Source: Glaciecola sp. HTCC2999 (GTDB lineage: Bacteria; Pseudomonadota; Gammaproteobacteria; Enterobacterales; Alteromonadaceae). Taken from it: DNA of 64,000 nucleotides. The notes under the pieces were generated by a model. That model was not told the DNA's origin. It ran no database searches and worked only from the letters and a program-made list of their open reading frames with translations. Both the position numbers and the translations under genes were made by a program. Below are positions 8,866 to 19,242 of this stretch, piece by piece; the first letter of the stretch is position 1; each line of letters starts with the position of its first letter. The stretch spans positions 1 through 64,000 of the forward strand of contig CATECQ010000027.1 of the NCBI GenBank assembly GCA_949498985.1, given 5' to 3'.

Positions 8866-9992
8866 CCTACCAGGGCTAATAATATACCTGCTGCAACTGC
8901 CGAGCCTAATACACCGGCGACATTGGGCCCCATAGCATGCATGAGTAAGAAGTTATGAGGATTGGCTTCTAAACCCACTTTATTGACAACCCGCGCCGCC
9001 ATAGGTACCGCTGATACCCCTGCGGCACCAATTAACGGATTAATCGGCTCTTTGCTGAACTTAGCTAAGATTTTCGCCATAATCACCCCAGCTCCCGTAC
9101 CGATAGAAAAAGCCACCGCTCCGAGCCCTAAAATACCTAAGGTTTCTACGGTAAGGAAGGCTTCTGATGAAAGCTTAGAGCCAACCGCTAGACCAAGGAA
9201 AATGGTCACAATGTTAATCAGTTCGTTTTGTGCCGTATTACTTAACCGATCAACGACTCCGGATTCTTTCATTAAATTCCCTAAACAGAACATCCCCACA
9301 AGTGGCGAGGCACTGGGTAAAAATAAAATGGTGAGAAACAGCACCGCAAGAGGGAAGATGATCTTCTCACGTTTCGTCACAACACGTAGCTGATTCATTT
9401 GAATTTTGCGCTCTTGTGGTGTCGTTAAGGCATTCATAATTGGCGGTTGGATAATGGGTACTAAAGCCATATATGAATAAGCTGCTACCGCTATCGCACC
9501 CAATAATTCAGGAGCCAACTTTGACGCCAGGAAAATGGCCGTTGGGCCATCTGCGCCACCGATAATTGCGATTGCAGCGGCATCTTGAAGACTAAATTCA
9601 AATCCCGGAACAGCATTTAGTGCAATGGCACCAAATAATGTAGCGAAGATCCCAAACTGAGCAGCAGCGCCGAGTAACAGAGTTTTTGGATTCGCAATTA
9701 ACGCACCAAAATCTGTCATTGCACCCACACCCATAAAGATCAGTAGTGGAAAGACGCCCGTATCGACACCAATATAATAGATATAATGGAGTAAACCACC
9801 GACTTCACTAAAACCGGCTAATGGAATATTCGTCAGTAATGCACCAAACCCAATAGGTAAGAGTAAAAGTGGCTCAAATTTTTTGACAATAGCTAAATAT
9901 AACAAGCCAAAGCCAACGAGCATCATAATAATTTGCCCCATTTCAAAATGAGGTAAGGCAGTGGACTGCCACAAAATTTGCAGTTTTTCCAT
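8862..9992 (-). CDS. oadB: Oxaloacetate decarboxylase sodium pump, beta subunit
   Basis: The integral membrane subunit of the biotin-dependent Na+-translocating oxaloacetate decarboxylase. It decarboxylates carboxybiotin and exports Na+. The protein is 376 aa with many hydrophobic helices and the conserved [10 protein letters not shown] region characteristic of OadB/GcdB/MmdB, where the Na+-binding Asp lies. It is the third gene of oadGAB, four bases after oadA. The end overlaps sapF. Confidence 0.95.
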   Translation of the reverse strand: MEKLQILWQSTALPHFEMGQIIMMLVGFGLLYLAIVKKFEPLLLLPIGFGALLTNIPLAGFSEVGGLLHYIYYIGVDTGVFPLLIFMGVGAMTDFGALIANPKTLLLGAAAQFGIFATLFGAIALNAVPGFEFSLQDAAAIAIIGGADGPTAIFLASKLAPELLGAIAVAAYSYMALVPIIQPPIMNALTTPQERKIQMNQLRVVTKREKIIFPLAVLFLTILFLPSASPLVGMFCLGNLMKESGVVDRLSNTAQNELINIVTIFLGLAVGSKLSSEAFLTVETLGILGLGAVAFSIGTGAGVIMAKILAKFSKEPINPLIGAAGVSAVPMAARVVNKVGLEANPHNFLLMHAMGPNVAGVLGSAVAAGILLALVG

Positions 9993-9996
9993 GAGT

Positions 9997-11781
9997 TTAT
10001 CCTAAAGTAATGACGGCTTGACCCGCTTGAACCGCATCACCTTCATTCACATTGATGGTACTCACAACACCGGTATGCAATGAACGTACTTCGGTTTCCA
10101 TTTTCATGGCTTCCATAATCATCACGACATCACCCTCATTGACTTGGTCACCTTGACGTACCAGCATCTTAAAGATATTACCGGCAAGAGGTGCATTAAT
10201 GTTTTCACCTGCCCCTGTTGCCTCAGGTACTGACGCGCTATTGCCACCCGCATCAATGTTCGTCACATTTACAGGTTTAGCATCAGTGATTTGACCATCT
10301 GGTGCGACCGTCACCGCATAATCAGTCCCATTTACACGCACACTGTAATGCGCTTCACCTGAAGCCGACACAGATGCATTCGTCTCGACGGGTGCGGTGG
10401 GTACAGGCTCAAATGCATCCGGATTATCACGGTTTTTAATAAACTTAAAGCCGACTTGTGGGAATAAGGCATAAGTGAGTACGTCATCGACTTTTTCAGC
10501 AGCGAGTGTTGCATCTTCTGCGGCAACAAGCTCATCTAACTCGGCTTCTAATTGACCCAGCTCAGGCTCAAGTACGTCCGCAGGGCGACAAGTAATGGCT
10601 TGAGCATCACCTAACACCTTGGCTTGGAGTTCTGTATTCACTGGCGCAGCTGTTGCACCGTATTCACCTTTTAATACGCCGGCGGTTTCTTTAGTAATCG
10701 ACTTATAACGTTCACCTGTTAATACATTAATCACAGCTTGTGTACCGACAATTTGTGATGTAGGCGTAACAAGTGGAATAAAACCTAAATCTTCACGAAC
10801 GCGAGGGATTTCTTTTAACACTTCATCCATTTTGTCAGTCGCGTTTTGCTCACGTAACTGGTTTTCCATATTCGTTAACATACCGCCAGGCACTTGTGCA
10901 GTTAAAATACGTGCATCCACGCCTTTCAGTGCCCCTTCAAATGAGGCGTATTTTTTACGCACATCTCTGAAGTAAGCAGCGATGCCTTCTAAGTTTTCTA
11001 AATCTATTCCAGTATCACGTTGACTACCTTCTACGATAGATACCATGGTTTCAGTAGCCGTATGACCATACGTCATACTCATACTAGATATGGCGGTATC
11101 GAGCATATCAATTCCTGCATCGACAGCCATCTGATAAGTCGCCGTAGATAAACCTGTCGTTGCATGACATTGCATGGCAATAGGCACATCCACAGTCTTT
11201 TTCAGCTCAGTAATTAACTCTTTGCAATCATATGGTTTGAGCAAGCCAGCCATATCTTTAATACAAATAGAATGCACCCCCATATCTTCTAAGCGTTTTG
11301 CCATGTCTAACCACAAAGATAAGTTATGGACCGGTGAAACCGTGTAAGAAATCGTACCTTGAGCATGTGCACCGACTTCGATAGCCGTTTTTACGGCTGT
11401 TTCTAAGTTACGTACGTCATTCATCGCATCAAAAATGCGGAATACATCAACGCCATTCGTGTGAGCGCGTTCGACAAACTTGGCTACCACATCATCTGCA
11501 TAATGACGGTAACCCAGCAAGTTCTGGCCACGTAATAACATCTGATGCTTGGTATTTGGCATAGCGGCTTTTAACTGGCGAATACGATCCCATGGATCTT
11601 CGCCTAAATAACGGATACAGCTATCAAAGGTCGCTCCCCCCCAAGATTCAACCGACCAATAGCCGACTTTATCAAGCTCAGCAGCAATGGGTAACATGTC
11701 ATCGATACGCATACGTGTCGCTAACAACGATTGATGGGCATCACGCAAGACTAGCTCTGTTAACGCTAATGGTTTAGTCAT
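9997..11781 (-). CDS. oadA: Oxaloacetate decarboxylase, alpha subunit
   Basis: The soluble carboxyltransferase subunit that moves CO2 from oxaloacetate to biotin, releasing pyruvate. Residues about 5-270 form the HMG-CoA-lyase-like TIM barrel ([13 protein letters not shown], metal-binding MQCHATTG region), about 290-460 the conserved carboxylase domain, and the last ~70 residues a biotinyl carrier domain with EAMKMET; Lys560 is the expected biotinylation site. A flexible linker rich in Ala, Val and Asn precedes it. It is 594 aa, the typical length. It sits between oadG and oadB. Confidence 0.96.
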   Translation of the reverse strand: MTKPLALTELVLRDAHQSLLATRMRIDDMLPIAAELDKVGYWSVESWGGATFDSCIRYLGEDPWDRIRQLKAAMPNTKHQMLLRGQNLLGYRHYADDVVAKFVERAHTNGVDVFRIFDAMNDVRNLETAVKTAIEVGAHAQGTISYTVSPVHNLSLWLDMAKRLEDMGVHSICIKDMAGLLKPYDCKELITELKKTVDVPIAMQCHATTGLSTATYQMAVDAGIDMLDTAISSMSMTYGHTATETMVSIVEGSQRDTGIDLENLEGIAAYFRDVRKKYASFEGALKGVDARILTAQVPGGMLTNMENQLREQNATDKMDEVLKEIPRVREDLGFIPLVTPTSQIVGTQAVINVLTGERYKSITKETAGVLKGEYGATAAPVNTELQAKVLGDAQAITCRPADVLEPELGQLEAELDELVAAEDATLAAEKVDDVLTYALFPQVGFKFIKNRDNPDAFEPVPTAPVETNASVSASGEAHYSVRVNGTDYAVTVAPDGQITDAKPVNVTNIDAGGNSASVPEATGAGENINAPLAGNIFKMLVRQGDQVNEGDVVMIMEAMKMETEVRSLHTGVVSTINVNEGDAVQAGQAVITLG

Positions 11782-11793
11782 GATATGGGTTTC

Positions 11794-12099
11794 CTACTTT
11801 GATGATGGCTGATTAGTCTGCCGATAGGCAGTCACAGCATGAGTGATCGCCGTGATCACGTCTTTTTGATTAGATACAGAGGCAGATGCTTGGGCATTCA
11901 CTGCTTGAGATGAAACTGCTGGTGCCGGACGAGCAGGCTGATGAGTGGTTGCTTCTGGCTCTGGAAACACTTCAACAAACTTGGTGATGAGCTTCACACT
12001 AATAATCAACACACTTAAAAAAATGAACACGGTGAGCATGCCAATCATTAATAATGAAGCAGCTTCAAGTAGTTGTTCAGACATAGTTGGTGTATTCAT
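11794..12099 (-). CDS. oadG: Oxaloacetate decarboxylase, gamma subunit
   Basis: A small single-span membrane subunit that assembles OadA with OadB and binds the Zn2+ assisting decarboxylation. The membrane helix is at about residues 14-33 (MIGMLTVFIFLSVLIISVKL), followed by a Pro/Ala-rich cytoplasmic tail that contacts OadA. I choose the ATG at 12099 because GGAG lies seven bases upstream; this gives 101 aa. It is the first gene of oadGAB, behind a long AT-rich leader containing a PdhR-like operator. Confidence 0.88.
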   Translation of the reverse strand: MNTPTMSEQLLEAASLLMIGMLTVFIFLSVLIISVKLITKFVEVFPEPEATTHQPARPAPAVSSQAVNAQASASVSNQKDVITAITHAVTAYRQTNQPSSK

Positions 12100-12444
12100 A
12101 CATACACTCCACAATATTTCGGTAGTCTATTTATATCGATCTATGAATAAAAACACAATAATTTTTTACCAATTTACGACTTTTGGGTATCAATTATATT
12201 ATTTGACTTTTCATATTCTCATTCAAAATAAACGTAAATATAAAAATAAAATATTATATTTCAATAGTTTAAATACATAAAAAAATAAAATCAATAAAAA
12301 ACAGTAAATTGGTAAGACCATTTTACTGATTATGCAATTTTTTGAATAAATAATCGCTAATAGTAAGTAAATATACTCACAATAAATAGGGTTATACGGT
12401 GACAATATAACCAATAGATAGGATGTCAGATAAATGACAAGAAT
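12100..12444. other. AT-rich leader between oadG and the tRNA operon, no gene
   Basis: About 345 bases of very AT-rich DNA upstream of oadG. Short hydrophobic open frames exist but start at TTG, have no ribosome site and consist of low-complexity A/T codons, so I do not call them genes. The notable element is the palindromic PdhR-like site at 12302-12328. It is likely the oadGAB promoter region; I could not fix one convincing -35/-10 pair. Confidence 0.6.
12302..12328. promoter_or_regulatory. PdhR-like (GntR-family) operator upstream of oadGAB
   Basis: A palindrome with 12-base arms, one mismatch and a 3-base centre: arms cagtaaattggt and accattttactg around aag. The core TTGGTAAGACCA matches the E. 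coli PdhR consensus AATTGGTnnnACCAATT almost exactly, as recalled from the literature. PdhR is a pyruvate-responsive repressor, and the downstream operon makes pyruvate from oxaloacetate. Another FadR-subfamily regulator with the same TGGTnnnACCA core is possible. Confidence 0.65.
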
Positions 12445-12471
12445 AAAAAAACCACCCAGAGGGTGGTTTTT
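12445..12471 (-). terminator. Rho-independent terminator of the tRNA operon
   Basis: The stem accaccc/gggtggt (12451-12457 with 12461-12467) has a 3-base loop and, on the minus strand, is followed by a run of seven T. It lies seven bases beyond the 3' end of the second tRNA-Arg. Confidence 0.85.
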
Positions 12472-12477
12472 AATAAT

Positions 12478-12554
12478 TGGCGCGTGCGGAAGGATTCGAA
12501 CCTCCGACCGCCTGGTTCGTAGCCAGGTACTCTATCCAGCTGAGCTACGCACGC
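12478..12554 (-). tRNA. tRNA-Arg(ACG), copy 2
   Basis: A 77-base cloverleaf on the minus strand. The acceptor stem GCGTGCG/CGCACGC has discriminator G and an encoded CCA. The anticodon stem CCTGG/CCAGG encloses loop CTACGAA, giving anticodon ACG (read as ICG after deamination by TadA). The T arm contains GGTTCGAATCC. It is identical over its full length to the copy at 12646-12722, offset by 168 bases. Confidence 0.97.
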
Positions 12555-12645
12555 GCACTAAAACTGATATAACACATTTACTAACACAGAGTATAGGTCA
12601 ATTAATAATGTGTAATTCCTTTTTACTAAAAGGGATTAGAAAAAA

Positions 12646-12722
12646 TGGCGCGTGCGGAAGGATTCGAACCTCCGACCGCCTGGTTCGTAGCCAGGTACTC
12701 TATCCAGCTGAGCTACGCACGC
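12646..12722 (-). tRNA. tRNA-Arg(ACG), copy 1
   Basis: Identical in sequence to the tRNA at 12478-12554: same acceptor stem, anticodon loop CTACGAA (ACG) and encoded CCA. It is the middle gene of the tRNA operon. The spacers on either side differ, so this is a tandem gene duplication and not a longer repeat. Confidence 0.97.
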
Positions 12723-12760
12723 GCACTAAAACTTTTAAATTACGTCACCACCAAAAATAT

Positions 12761-12851
<91 letters not shown>

Positions 12852-12866
12852 AGAACGTGGAAGCGC

Positions 12867-12894
12867 ATTCTACTTTACCCATTAGATAAGTCAA
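12867..12894 (-). promoter_or_regulatory. Sigma-70 promoter of the tRNA operon
   Basis: On the minus strand TTGACT (12894-12889) and TAGAAT (12872-12867) are separated by 16 bases. A GC-rich GCGC discriminator follows, typical of stringently controlled stable-RNA promoters. The predicted start is a few bases before tRNA-Ser at 12851. Confidence 0.8.
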
Positions 12895-12993
12895 TGCTTT
12901 AGTCATACAAAATGTTAAAAAATTAACGATTCATGGTTTTTTGATGATTAATCCATCAAAAGCCCTTCTGTCGTGTCACCAAGCCGCTTTATT

Positions 12994-13782
12994 TCAACCC
13001 TTTGGCTTATCTTGATCTTGGGTAAACTCGGCATCAACATCATGTTCTGAGTCCCCGACGACATCCTCTAAACGCACTTTTTCAACGCTTCTAAAGGTAT
13101 TGATAGGACCCGCTAGAGCATATAATGCAAAAACAATAAATAAGACTAACGCAGGCTCCGTTGCCACCACCACAAATACCAACATGACAATTAATAAAGC
13201 AACAAACGGCACTTTACCTGCCCAATTGACTTCTTTAAATGAGTTGTATTTAAAATTACTGACCATCAGCAGGCCACACAGAGCTGTTACTCCGGCTAAT
13301 AGCCAACTTAAATAAGCCGTATCCAGGGCATATTTTTGAGCGACCCACACAAAACTTGCGACTACACCAGCTGCCGCTGGGCTTGCTAGTCCTTGAAAAA
13401 AACGTGAATCAGCGATACCCACTTGGGTATTAAAGCGCGCTAACCTTAATGCGGCTCCCGCAACATAGATAAAAGCAGCTAACCAGCCTAATTTACCCAG
13501 CTCAGCAAATCCCCAGTTATATGCCACCAACGCTGGCGCAACCCCAAAAGAGACCATATCAGCCATAGAATCATACTCTGCACCAAACTCGCTTTGGGTA
13601 TTAGTGATCCGCGCCACACGCCCATCTAAGCCATCAAATATCATAGCCACAAAAATTGCGACGGCAGCAGCTTCATAATGACCATTCATACTGGAAACAA
13701 CGGCATAAAAACCAGAAAATAATCCAGCCGTAGTTAATAAATTAGGGAGTAGGTAAATGCCTTTTTTAGGGACAGGGGACAT
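12994..13782 (-). CDS. pssA: CDP-diacylglycerol-serine O-phosphatidyltransferase
   Basis: A membrane enzyme making phosphatidylserine from CDP-diacylglycerol and serine, the first committed step to phosphatidylethanolamine. It is of the CDP-alcohol phosphatidyltransferase type (as in Bacillus and many marine gammaproteobacteria), not the E. coli phospholipase-D type. The signature is visible at residues 50-75: DGLDGRVAR, a spacer with G, then D71 and D75 (EYDSMAD). About six to eight membrane helices follow. I start at ATG 13782, giving 262 aa, since the family begins near PKKGIYLLPN; upstream in-frame sequence back to 13932 is probably leader. The acidic C-terminal tail is unusual but short. 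Confidence 0.9.
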   Translation of the reverse strand: MSPVPKKGIYLLPNLLTTAGLFSGFYAVVSSMNGHYEAAAVAIFVAMIFDGLDGRVARITNTQSEFGAEYDSMADMVSFGVAPALVAYNWGFAELGKLGWLAAFIYVAGAALRLARFNTQVGIADSRFFQGLASPAAAGVVASFVWVAQKYALDTAYLSWLLAGVTALCGLLMVSNFKYNSFKEVNWAGKVPFVALLIVMLVFVVVATEPALVLFIVFALYALAGPINTFRSVEKVRLEDVVGDSEHDVDAEFTQDQDKPKG

Positions 13783-13836
13783 AAATTTAATCTCGTCAAT
13801 AAAGAATCGATAATGTAACACAGATAATAGTATGGC

Positions 13837-13860
13837 ATAAAGATAGTGTTGTATCTTTAT
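13837..13860. repeat. Perfect 9-bp inverted repeat upstream of pssA
   Basis: Arms ATAAAGATA (13837-13845) and TATCTTTAT (13852-13860) with a 6-base spacer, about 55 bases before the pssA start. It is a candidate operator or leader hairpin; no regulator is identifiable. Confidence 0.4.
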
Positions 13861-13964
13861 ACTAAATAACGAAGGCAATATCTTGCATAGACGCAATGAT
13901 ATCGCCCACACTCCTAATAAGGTAGGCAACATTGAATCGCAATGACGCCTGTTGAGAGAACAAC

Positions 13965-13988
13965 CGAAAATAGTTTATTTTATTTTCG
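13965..13988. repeat. Perfect 8-bp inverted repeat upstream of mrpA
   Basis: Arms CGAAAATA (13965-13972) and TATTTTCG (13981-13988) around an 8-base spacer, roughly 75 bases before mrpA in the pssA/mrp divergent region. It could be a regulator-binding site; AT-richness makes chance occurrence possible. Confidence 0.35.
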
Positions 13989-14061
13989 TTTATCTGTAAC
14001 CTCTTCATGATAAAACGTCCAAGATACTAAAAAATTTAATAATTAAATGTATGGAGACACA

Positions 14062-16854
14062 ATGAGCTTGTTTTTTGTCATCGCTCTATTGCTATTAGGT
14101 GCCATCGCACCGATTTTAGCCGACCGTTATGGCCGTGGGATGACCACATTAGCAACCGCTATTGCCCCGGCTATTGGCTTTGCCTATATCGTCAGCTTAA
14201 CCCCTCAAGTTCTCGCCGGTGAACATATCATCGAATACCTTGAATGGATCCCCGCTGTTGGATTGACGTTATCCTTACATTTAGATGGATTAGCATTAAT
14301 GTTTGCCTTACTCATTTTGGGTATAGGTCTGCTGATCATTCTCTACGCCAGCTATTACTTATCTGATAAAGAAGATACTGGACGTTTCTTTTCCTATTTG
14401 ATTTTGTTCATGACCGCAATGCTATCAATTGTGTTATCCAATAACATTTTACAAATGTGGATGGCATGGGAAGTCACTAGCATCAGCTCTTTTTTATTGA
14501 TTAGTTTTTGGGGACATCAATCGGGCTCTCGTAAAGGTGCCCGCATGGCACTGACCGTCACCGGCGCAGGCGGATTAGCATTACTCGCAGGCTTATTATT
14601 AATCGGTGATATAGTCGGGAGTTATGAACTCAGTGTCATTTTAGACAGTGGTAATCTACTTAGGGAACATGGGTTATATCCGGTGGTATTGATACTCGTA
14701 TTGCTTGGCGCATTTACTAAATCGGCTCAGTTCCCGTTCCATTTTTGGTTACCCCATGCCATGGCAGCCCCCACTCCCGTGAGTGCATACTTGCACTCCG
14801 CGACGATGGTTAAAGCCGGGATCTTTCTGATGGCCCGATTATATCCTGTACTCTCAGGTACTGAGATGTGGTTTTTAATTGTTTCGACCGCTGGATTGAT
14901 CACATTATTACTCGGGGCCTATGTCGCGCTGTTTAAACACGACTTAAAAGGGTTGTTAGCTTACTCAACCATCAGTCACTTAGGGTTAATTACCTTATTA
15001 CTGGGCTTAGATACCCAATTATCTGCCGTCGCTGCACTTTTTCATATCATGAACCATGCTGTCTTCAAAGCCTCGCTGTTTATGGCGGCGGGGATCATTG
15101 ACCATGAAACAGGTACCCGAGACATGCGTAAGCTTAACGGTTTGTGGAAGTTTATGCCCTACACGGCGACCCTAGCCATGGTTGCAGCAGCTTCTATGGC
15201 CGGAGTGCCTCTCTTTAATGGTTTTTTATCCAAAGAGATGTTCTTAGCTGAAACCTTAAACCAGCATGCATTTGGCTTTTTATCCTGGATGATCCCTGTC
15301 CTAGCTACGATTGCCAGTATATTTTCGGTGGCGTATTCGACGCGTTTTATCCATGACGTGTTCTTTAATGGTGAGCCTATAGATTTACCTAAAACTCCTC
15401 ATGAGCCCCCTCGGTTTATGAAAGTACCGATTGAAGTACTCGTTATATTATGTATTGCGGTGGGTATATTTCCAGTGTTAATGGTCGGTGATTTTTTAGC
15501 TGCGGCTTCTCAAGCCGTCCTGCATACCACAGAACTCCCTTATTACAGTCTGGCGATTTGGCATGGTTTTAATTTGCCATTGTTGATGAGCGCGATGGCT
15601 ATTGGTGGTGGTATTTTTATTTATACCTACCGAGCACGGTTATATCGCTCTCAATCTGAGTTCATGGAAACCGATGCCAAAATGATTTTTGAAGGCGCTA
15701 TTCAGCACATTGTTAAAACCGCGTCTAGCTACTATGAAAAGTTTGACTCTGGCTCTTTGCAACGATATGTCGCGGCACTCTTAATTTTCACCATCGTGCT
15801 AATTGCCCTGCCCCTCTTTAGATATCAATCAAGCTTTACCATCACTCATATGCAGCCGGTAACCGCACTGGAAATTACTGCCGCTGTCGTGATGTGTTTA
15901 GGAGCGATAGCCACAATGGTTTTTCACCGCCGACGCTTTATTGCTCTGCTCGCAATATCCGTAGTCGGATTAATATTGTCGGTTGCGTTTGCCCGCTTCT
16001 CAGCGCCTGATTTAGCCTTAACTCAATTATCGGTGGAAGTAGTCACGGTCATATTATTAATGCTGGCCTTGTTTTTCTTACCCAAAAAAACCGCTCCAGA
16101 ATCAGCTCCGGGACGGGTGGTCAGAGATTTAGCCATCGCTGCGGCTTTTGGTGGCTTGATCGCGACCATTAATTACATCTTTATCACACAACCTTTGACG
16201 AGTATTTCTGACTTCTACCTCGCCAATAGTAAAACTGGAGGCGGCGGTACAAATGCTGTCAACGTTATTTTAGTTGATTTTAGAGGGTTGGATACCTTAG
16301 GTGAAATTCTGGTACTGGGGATTGCTGCATTAGGTATCTTTAAGCTAATGGCACGCATTCGACTATCCATGCCAAACGCTGATGAAAAGGGTCGTCCCTG
16401 GACCAATGACTCGCATCCAACCATCTTATCGATGATTTCGCAAAGCTTATTACCGCTCGCATTACTCGTTTCTTTCTATATTTTCTTACGTGGTCATAAC
16501 ATGCCAGGCGGAGGATTTATCGCAGGCCTGATTACCTCTATTGCGATTATTCAACAATATATTGCCCATGGCGTTGAATGGGTCAAACCTAGAATCAAAG
16601 TTGACTATCAAAACCTCATCGCGCTGGGCGTGTTAATTGCGGCACTAACCGGCGTCGCAAGCTGGTTCTTTGGTTATCCGTTCTTAACGACTTGGTTTGA
16701 TTATTTTGATCTTCCGATTATTGGTGAAATTGAATTAACCAGTGCATTAATCTTTGATTTAGGGGTATATCTGACTGTGGTTGGAGCAACTTTGTTAATT
16801 TTGGCTCACCTAGGCAAGTTATCAACGCCTGATCGACCTAAGGTAGAACGCTAA
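14062..16854 (+). CDS. mrpA: Mrp Na+/H+ antiporter subunit A, with fused MnhB domain
   Basis: The largest subunit of the multisubunit Mrp cation/proton antiporter, 930 aa. The N-terminal two thirds are NuoL/ND5-like with the proton-antiporter signature region ([20 protein letters not shown], then [16 protein letters not shown]). After about residue 640 come an MbhE/DUF4040-like segment and, at about 800-925, an MnhB domain ([23 protein letters not shown]), so subunits A and B are one polypeptide. The ATG at 14062 has GGAG six bases upstream. It is the first gene of a compact operon mrpA(B)CDEFG and overlaps mrpC by one base. Confidence 0.93.
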   Translation: MSLFFVIALLLLGAIAPILADRYGRGMTTLATAIAPAIGFAYIVSLTPQVLAGEHIIEYLEWIPAVGLTLSLHLDGLALMFALLILGIGLLIILYASYYLSDKEDTGRFFSYLILFMTAMLSIVLSNNILQMWMAWEVTSISSFLLISFWGHQSGSRKGARMALTVTGAGGLALLAGLLLIGDIVGSYELSVILDSGNLLREHGLYPVVLILVLLGAFTKSAQFPFHFWLPHAMAAPTPVSAYLHSATMVKAGIFLMARLYPVLSGTEMWFLIVSTAGLITLLLGAYVALFKHDLKGLLAYSTISHLGLITLLLGLDTQLSAVAALFHIMNHAVFKASLFMAAGIIDHETGTRDMRKLNGLWKFMPYTATLAMVAAASMAGVPLFNGFLSKEMFLAETLNQHAFGFLSWMIPVLATIASIFSVAYSTRFIHDVFFNGEPIDLPKTPHEPPRFMKVPIEVLVILCIAVGIFPVLMVGDFLAAASQAVLHTTELPYYSLAIWHGFNLPLLMSAMAIGGGIFIYTYRARLYRSQSEFMETDAKMIFEGAIQHIVKTASSYYEKFDSGSLQRYVAALLIFTIVLIALPLFRYQSSFTITHMQPVTALEITAAVVMCLGAIATMVFHRRRFIALLAISVVGLILSVAFARFSAPDLALTQLSVEVVTVILLMLALFFLPKKTAPESAPGRVVRDLAIAAAFGGLIATINYIFITQPLTSISDFYLANSKTGGGGTNAVNVILVDFRGLDTLGEILVLGIAALGIFKLMARIRLSMPNADEKGRPWTNDSHPTILSMISQSLLPLALLVSFYIFLRGHNMPGGGFIAGLITSIAIIQQYIAHGVEWVKPRIKVDYQNLIALGVLIAALTGVASWFFGYPFLTTWFDYFDLPIIGEIELTSALIFDLGVYLTVVGATLLILAHLGKLSTPDRPKVER

Positions 16855-17219
16855 TGGAATTGTTATATGTAATTTGTGTGGGAGTACTCACGTTTAGTGG
16901 TATTTTCTTATGTCTTCGTGCACGGACTTTCCCTGTCGTTGTAGGACTCACCATGCTCGGCTATGCGGTGAATATGTTTTTATTTTCAAGTGGTCGATTA
17001 AATCTTGAAGGGGCAGCTATTTTAGGCATGGCACAGAACTATGCTGACCCACTGCCTCAAGCTCTAGTATTAACGGCTATCGTGATTGGATTTGCCATGA
17101 TCGCATTTGTGGTCATTCTATCAATGCGGGCACGGGCAGATTTGGGCAGTGACTTAGTCGATGGCAGCGAGCCACCGGATACGCGTAAACTCGTTAAATC
17201 TAAGCGAGGTGATGCGTGA
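16854..17219 (+). CDS. mrpC: Mrp antiporter subunit C
   Basis: A NuoK-like membrane subunit of the Mrp complex, 121 aa with three hydrophobic helices and a hydrophilic C-terminal tail. The family region LPQALVLTAIVIGFAM is clear. It shares one base with mrpA (TAATG) and overlaps mrpD by four, indicating coupled translation. Confidence 0.93.
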   Translation: MELLYVICVGVLTFSGIFLCLRARTFPVVVGLTMLGYAVNMFLFSSGRLNLEGAAILGMAQNYADPLPQALVLTAIVIGFAMIAFVVILSMRARADLGSDLVDGSEPPDTRKLVKSKRGDA

Positions 17220-18751
17220 TAGAACATATGATCATTTGGCCTATTTTATTGCCAATGATAGGTGGGTTACTCATGTTACTGCCCCCTTTCAAAGGCGTTG
17301 AACGCTATGCATCGCGACGTATATTTGCTGTCATTTTAATGTTGGCACAAATCACAATTGCAGCAACACTGCTCATTACAGTCAGTAGTGAATCCCCTAT
17401 TTTTTATGCCGTAGGCAATTGGCAACCTCCCTTTGGGATCATTTTATATGCCGACACGCTATCCACTATGTTGGTTTTATTGACGACATTTTTGGGTCTG
17501 GGTGTGGTCTTGTATTCCTTAGCAGGTGAAGATCGAGCCGGTCGTTATTACCATCCACTCATTCAATTCCAAATATTAGGGATCAATGGGGCATTTCTCA
17601 CCAATGATTTATTTAATATATTTGTATTTTTTGAGGTCCTCTTAATTGCTTCTTATAGTTTACTTATCCATGCCGGAGGTAAACAAAAAACCGAAGCGGC
17701 ATTACATTACGTCATTATTAATCTGATTGGTTCGAGTATTTTCTTATTTGCATTAGGGACTATGTACGGTGCTTTAGGCACATTAAATATCGCAGATATG
17801 GCACTGAAAATTAGCACGTTATCCGAGTCAAATTTACTGCTAGCACAAATCGGTGGGGCGCTCTTGCTGGTGGTATTTGGTTTGAAATCGGCTATGTTGC
17901 CGCTGCATTTTTGGTTACCCAAAACTTATGCTGCCGCTCCGGCACCGGTTGCTGCTCTTTTTGCGATCATGACAAAGGTGGGTATTTATTGTATTTTCCG
18001 GGTTTATACTGTGATCTATGGAGTAGAAGCAGGCGAATTGATTGATATGATCCAACCGATCATCTGGCCATTGGCTATTGTCACTATTATTGTGGGTGCT
18101 GTAGGCGCCCTCGTCAGTCCGACACTCAGAGGCATGGCTGGCAACTTAGTCATTGTTTCTGTCGGCACCTTGTTAATTGCTTTTGCTTTACGCACACCTC
18201 AAGCAACCGCAGCCGCATTCATGTATTTGATCCATAGCACTGTCGCTACTGCCGCATTATTTTTAATTGCTGACATGATTGGTTTACAACGGGGTAAAGC
18301 GATCGATCGGTTTGTCATATCGCGCAAACTCAAAAGCCAGCGTTTCTTGGGCGGCTGTTTTTTTGTTATCGCAATGGTAGTGGCCGGCCTTCCCCCTTTT
18401 TCAGGCTTCTTAGGGAAGTTACTGATTTTACAAGCGCCGTCACTCAACGCTGACAAGTTCATTATTTTTAGCACCATATTATTGAGTAGTTTAGTCACGA
18501 TTGTGGCTTTTTCTCGAGCCGGTACGACGATCTTTTTTCGCCATGCCCCCGTGCGTGATCCCGCAAAAGATCTTAGTGATTCTCCGGATTTATCAATCTG
18601 GCAGATACTTGGCGTAGTCTTACTGTTAGTGGCTTCACCCTTATTAACGCTGTTTGGCTCTCACGTGATTGATATCACCCAACTGGCCGCGCAGCAGTTA
18701 CATGACGTTAATATGCTAATCGATATTATGCGTATAAGAGGAGCTCAATGA
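17216..18751 (+). CDS. mrpD: Mrp antiporter subunit D
   Basis: A NuoN/M-like antiporter subunit, 511 aa with about 14 hydrophobic segments. The proton_antipo_M core is visible (FFEVLLIASYSLLIH, then KSAMLPLHFWLPKTY). With MrpA it forms the ion-translocating arm. It overlaps mrpC and mrpE by four bases each. Confidence 0.94.
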   Translation: MIEHMIIWPILLPMIGGLLMLLPPFKGVERYASRRIFAVILMLAQITIAATLLITVSSESPIFYAVGNWQPPFGIILYADTLSTMLVLLTTFLGLGVVLYSLAGEDRAGRYYHPLIQFQILGINGAFLTNDLFNIFVFFEVLLIASYSLLIHAGGKQKTEAALHYVIINLIGSSIFLFALGTMYGALGTLNIADMALKISTLSESNLLLAQIGGALLLVVFGLKSAMLPLHFWLPKTYAAAPAPVAALFAIMTKVGIYCIFRVYTVIYGVEAGELIDMIQPIIWPLAIVTIIVGAVGALVSPTLRGMAGNLVIVSVGTLLIAFALRTPQATAAAFMYLIHSTVATAALFLIADMIGLQRGKAIDRFVISRKLKSQRFLGGCFFVIAMVVAGLPPFSGFLGKLLILQAPSLNADKFIIFSTILLSSLVTIVAFSRAGTTIFFRHAPVRDPAKDLSDSPDLSIWQILGVVLLLVASPLLTLFGSHVIDITQLAAQQLHDVNMLIDIMRIRGAQ

Positions 18752-19242
18752 TGACTCGTATTTTCCCTCAGCCTTTCCACACAATATTGCTGACAGTGGT
18801 TTGGTTACTACTCAACAATAGTATGAGTCCAGGACATATTTTATTGGGTGTCGCATTGGGTATTGTTATCCCCATTTTATGTCAGCCACTTCGTATTCCA
18901 CAGCCTAAAGTCGTCAAGCCCCTAAAACTGATCCCGTATGTTTTCATCGTAATCAAAGATATTATTGTAGCGAACATTGAAGTGGCGATACTGGTATTGG
19001 GTCCAATGAAACGGATCCAACCTGGCTTTATTGCTTATCCTCTCGATCTAAAAGAAGATTTACCCATTACACTGCTAGCCAGCACGATAACGATGACGCC
19101 AGGGACCTGTAGTTGTGAGTTAACCCAAGACAAACAATTTTTATATATTCATGTGTTACACATGCCTGCAAACGAACAACAATTAATAGACTACATTAAA
19201 GTCCATTATGAAGGACGCGTACGGGAGATTTTTGGATGTTAG
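18748..19242 (+). CDS. mrpE: Mrp antiporter subunit E
   Basis: A small subunit (164 aa) with N-terminal membrane helices and a cytoplasmic domain. Conserved MrpE features are a segment near TLLASTITMTPGTCS and the end with YIHVLHM. It overlaps mrpD by four and mrpF by seven bases. Confidence 0.93.
   Translation: MMTRIFPQPFHTILLTVVWLLLNNSMSPGHILLGVALGIVIPILCQPLRIPQPKVVKPLKLIPYVFIVIKDIIVANIEVAILVLGPMKRIQPGFIAYPLDLKEDLPITLLASTITMTPGTCSCELTQDKQFLYIHVLHMPANEQQLIDYIKVHYEGRVREIFGC

Noticed and set aside
12223-12414. 63-aa hydrophobic minus-strand frame upstream of oadG
   Set aside because: It begins at TTG without a ribosome site, consists of A/T-rich codons, and spans the PdhR-like palindrome. 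It is chance in low-complexity DNA.
12478-12722. CRISPR-like repeated units
   Set aside because: The repeated 77-base units are complete tRNA-Arg cloverleaves with CCA ends, not CRISPR repeats.
12930-12960. Terminator after pssA (palindrome near tttgatgattaatccatcaaa)
   Set aside because: The palindrome is AT-rich and the minus strand has an A-run instead of a T-run after it, so it does not suit pssA termination.
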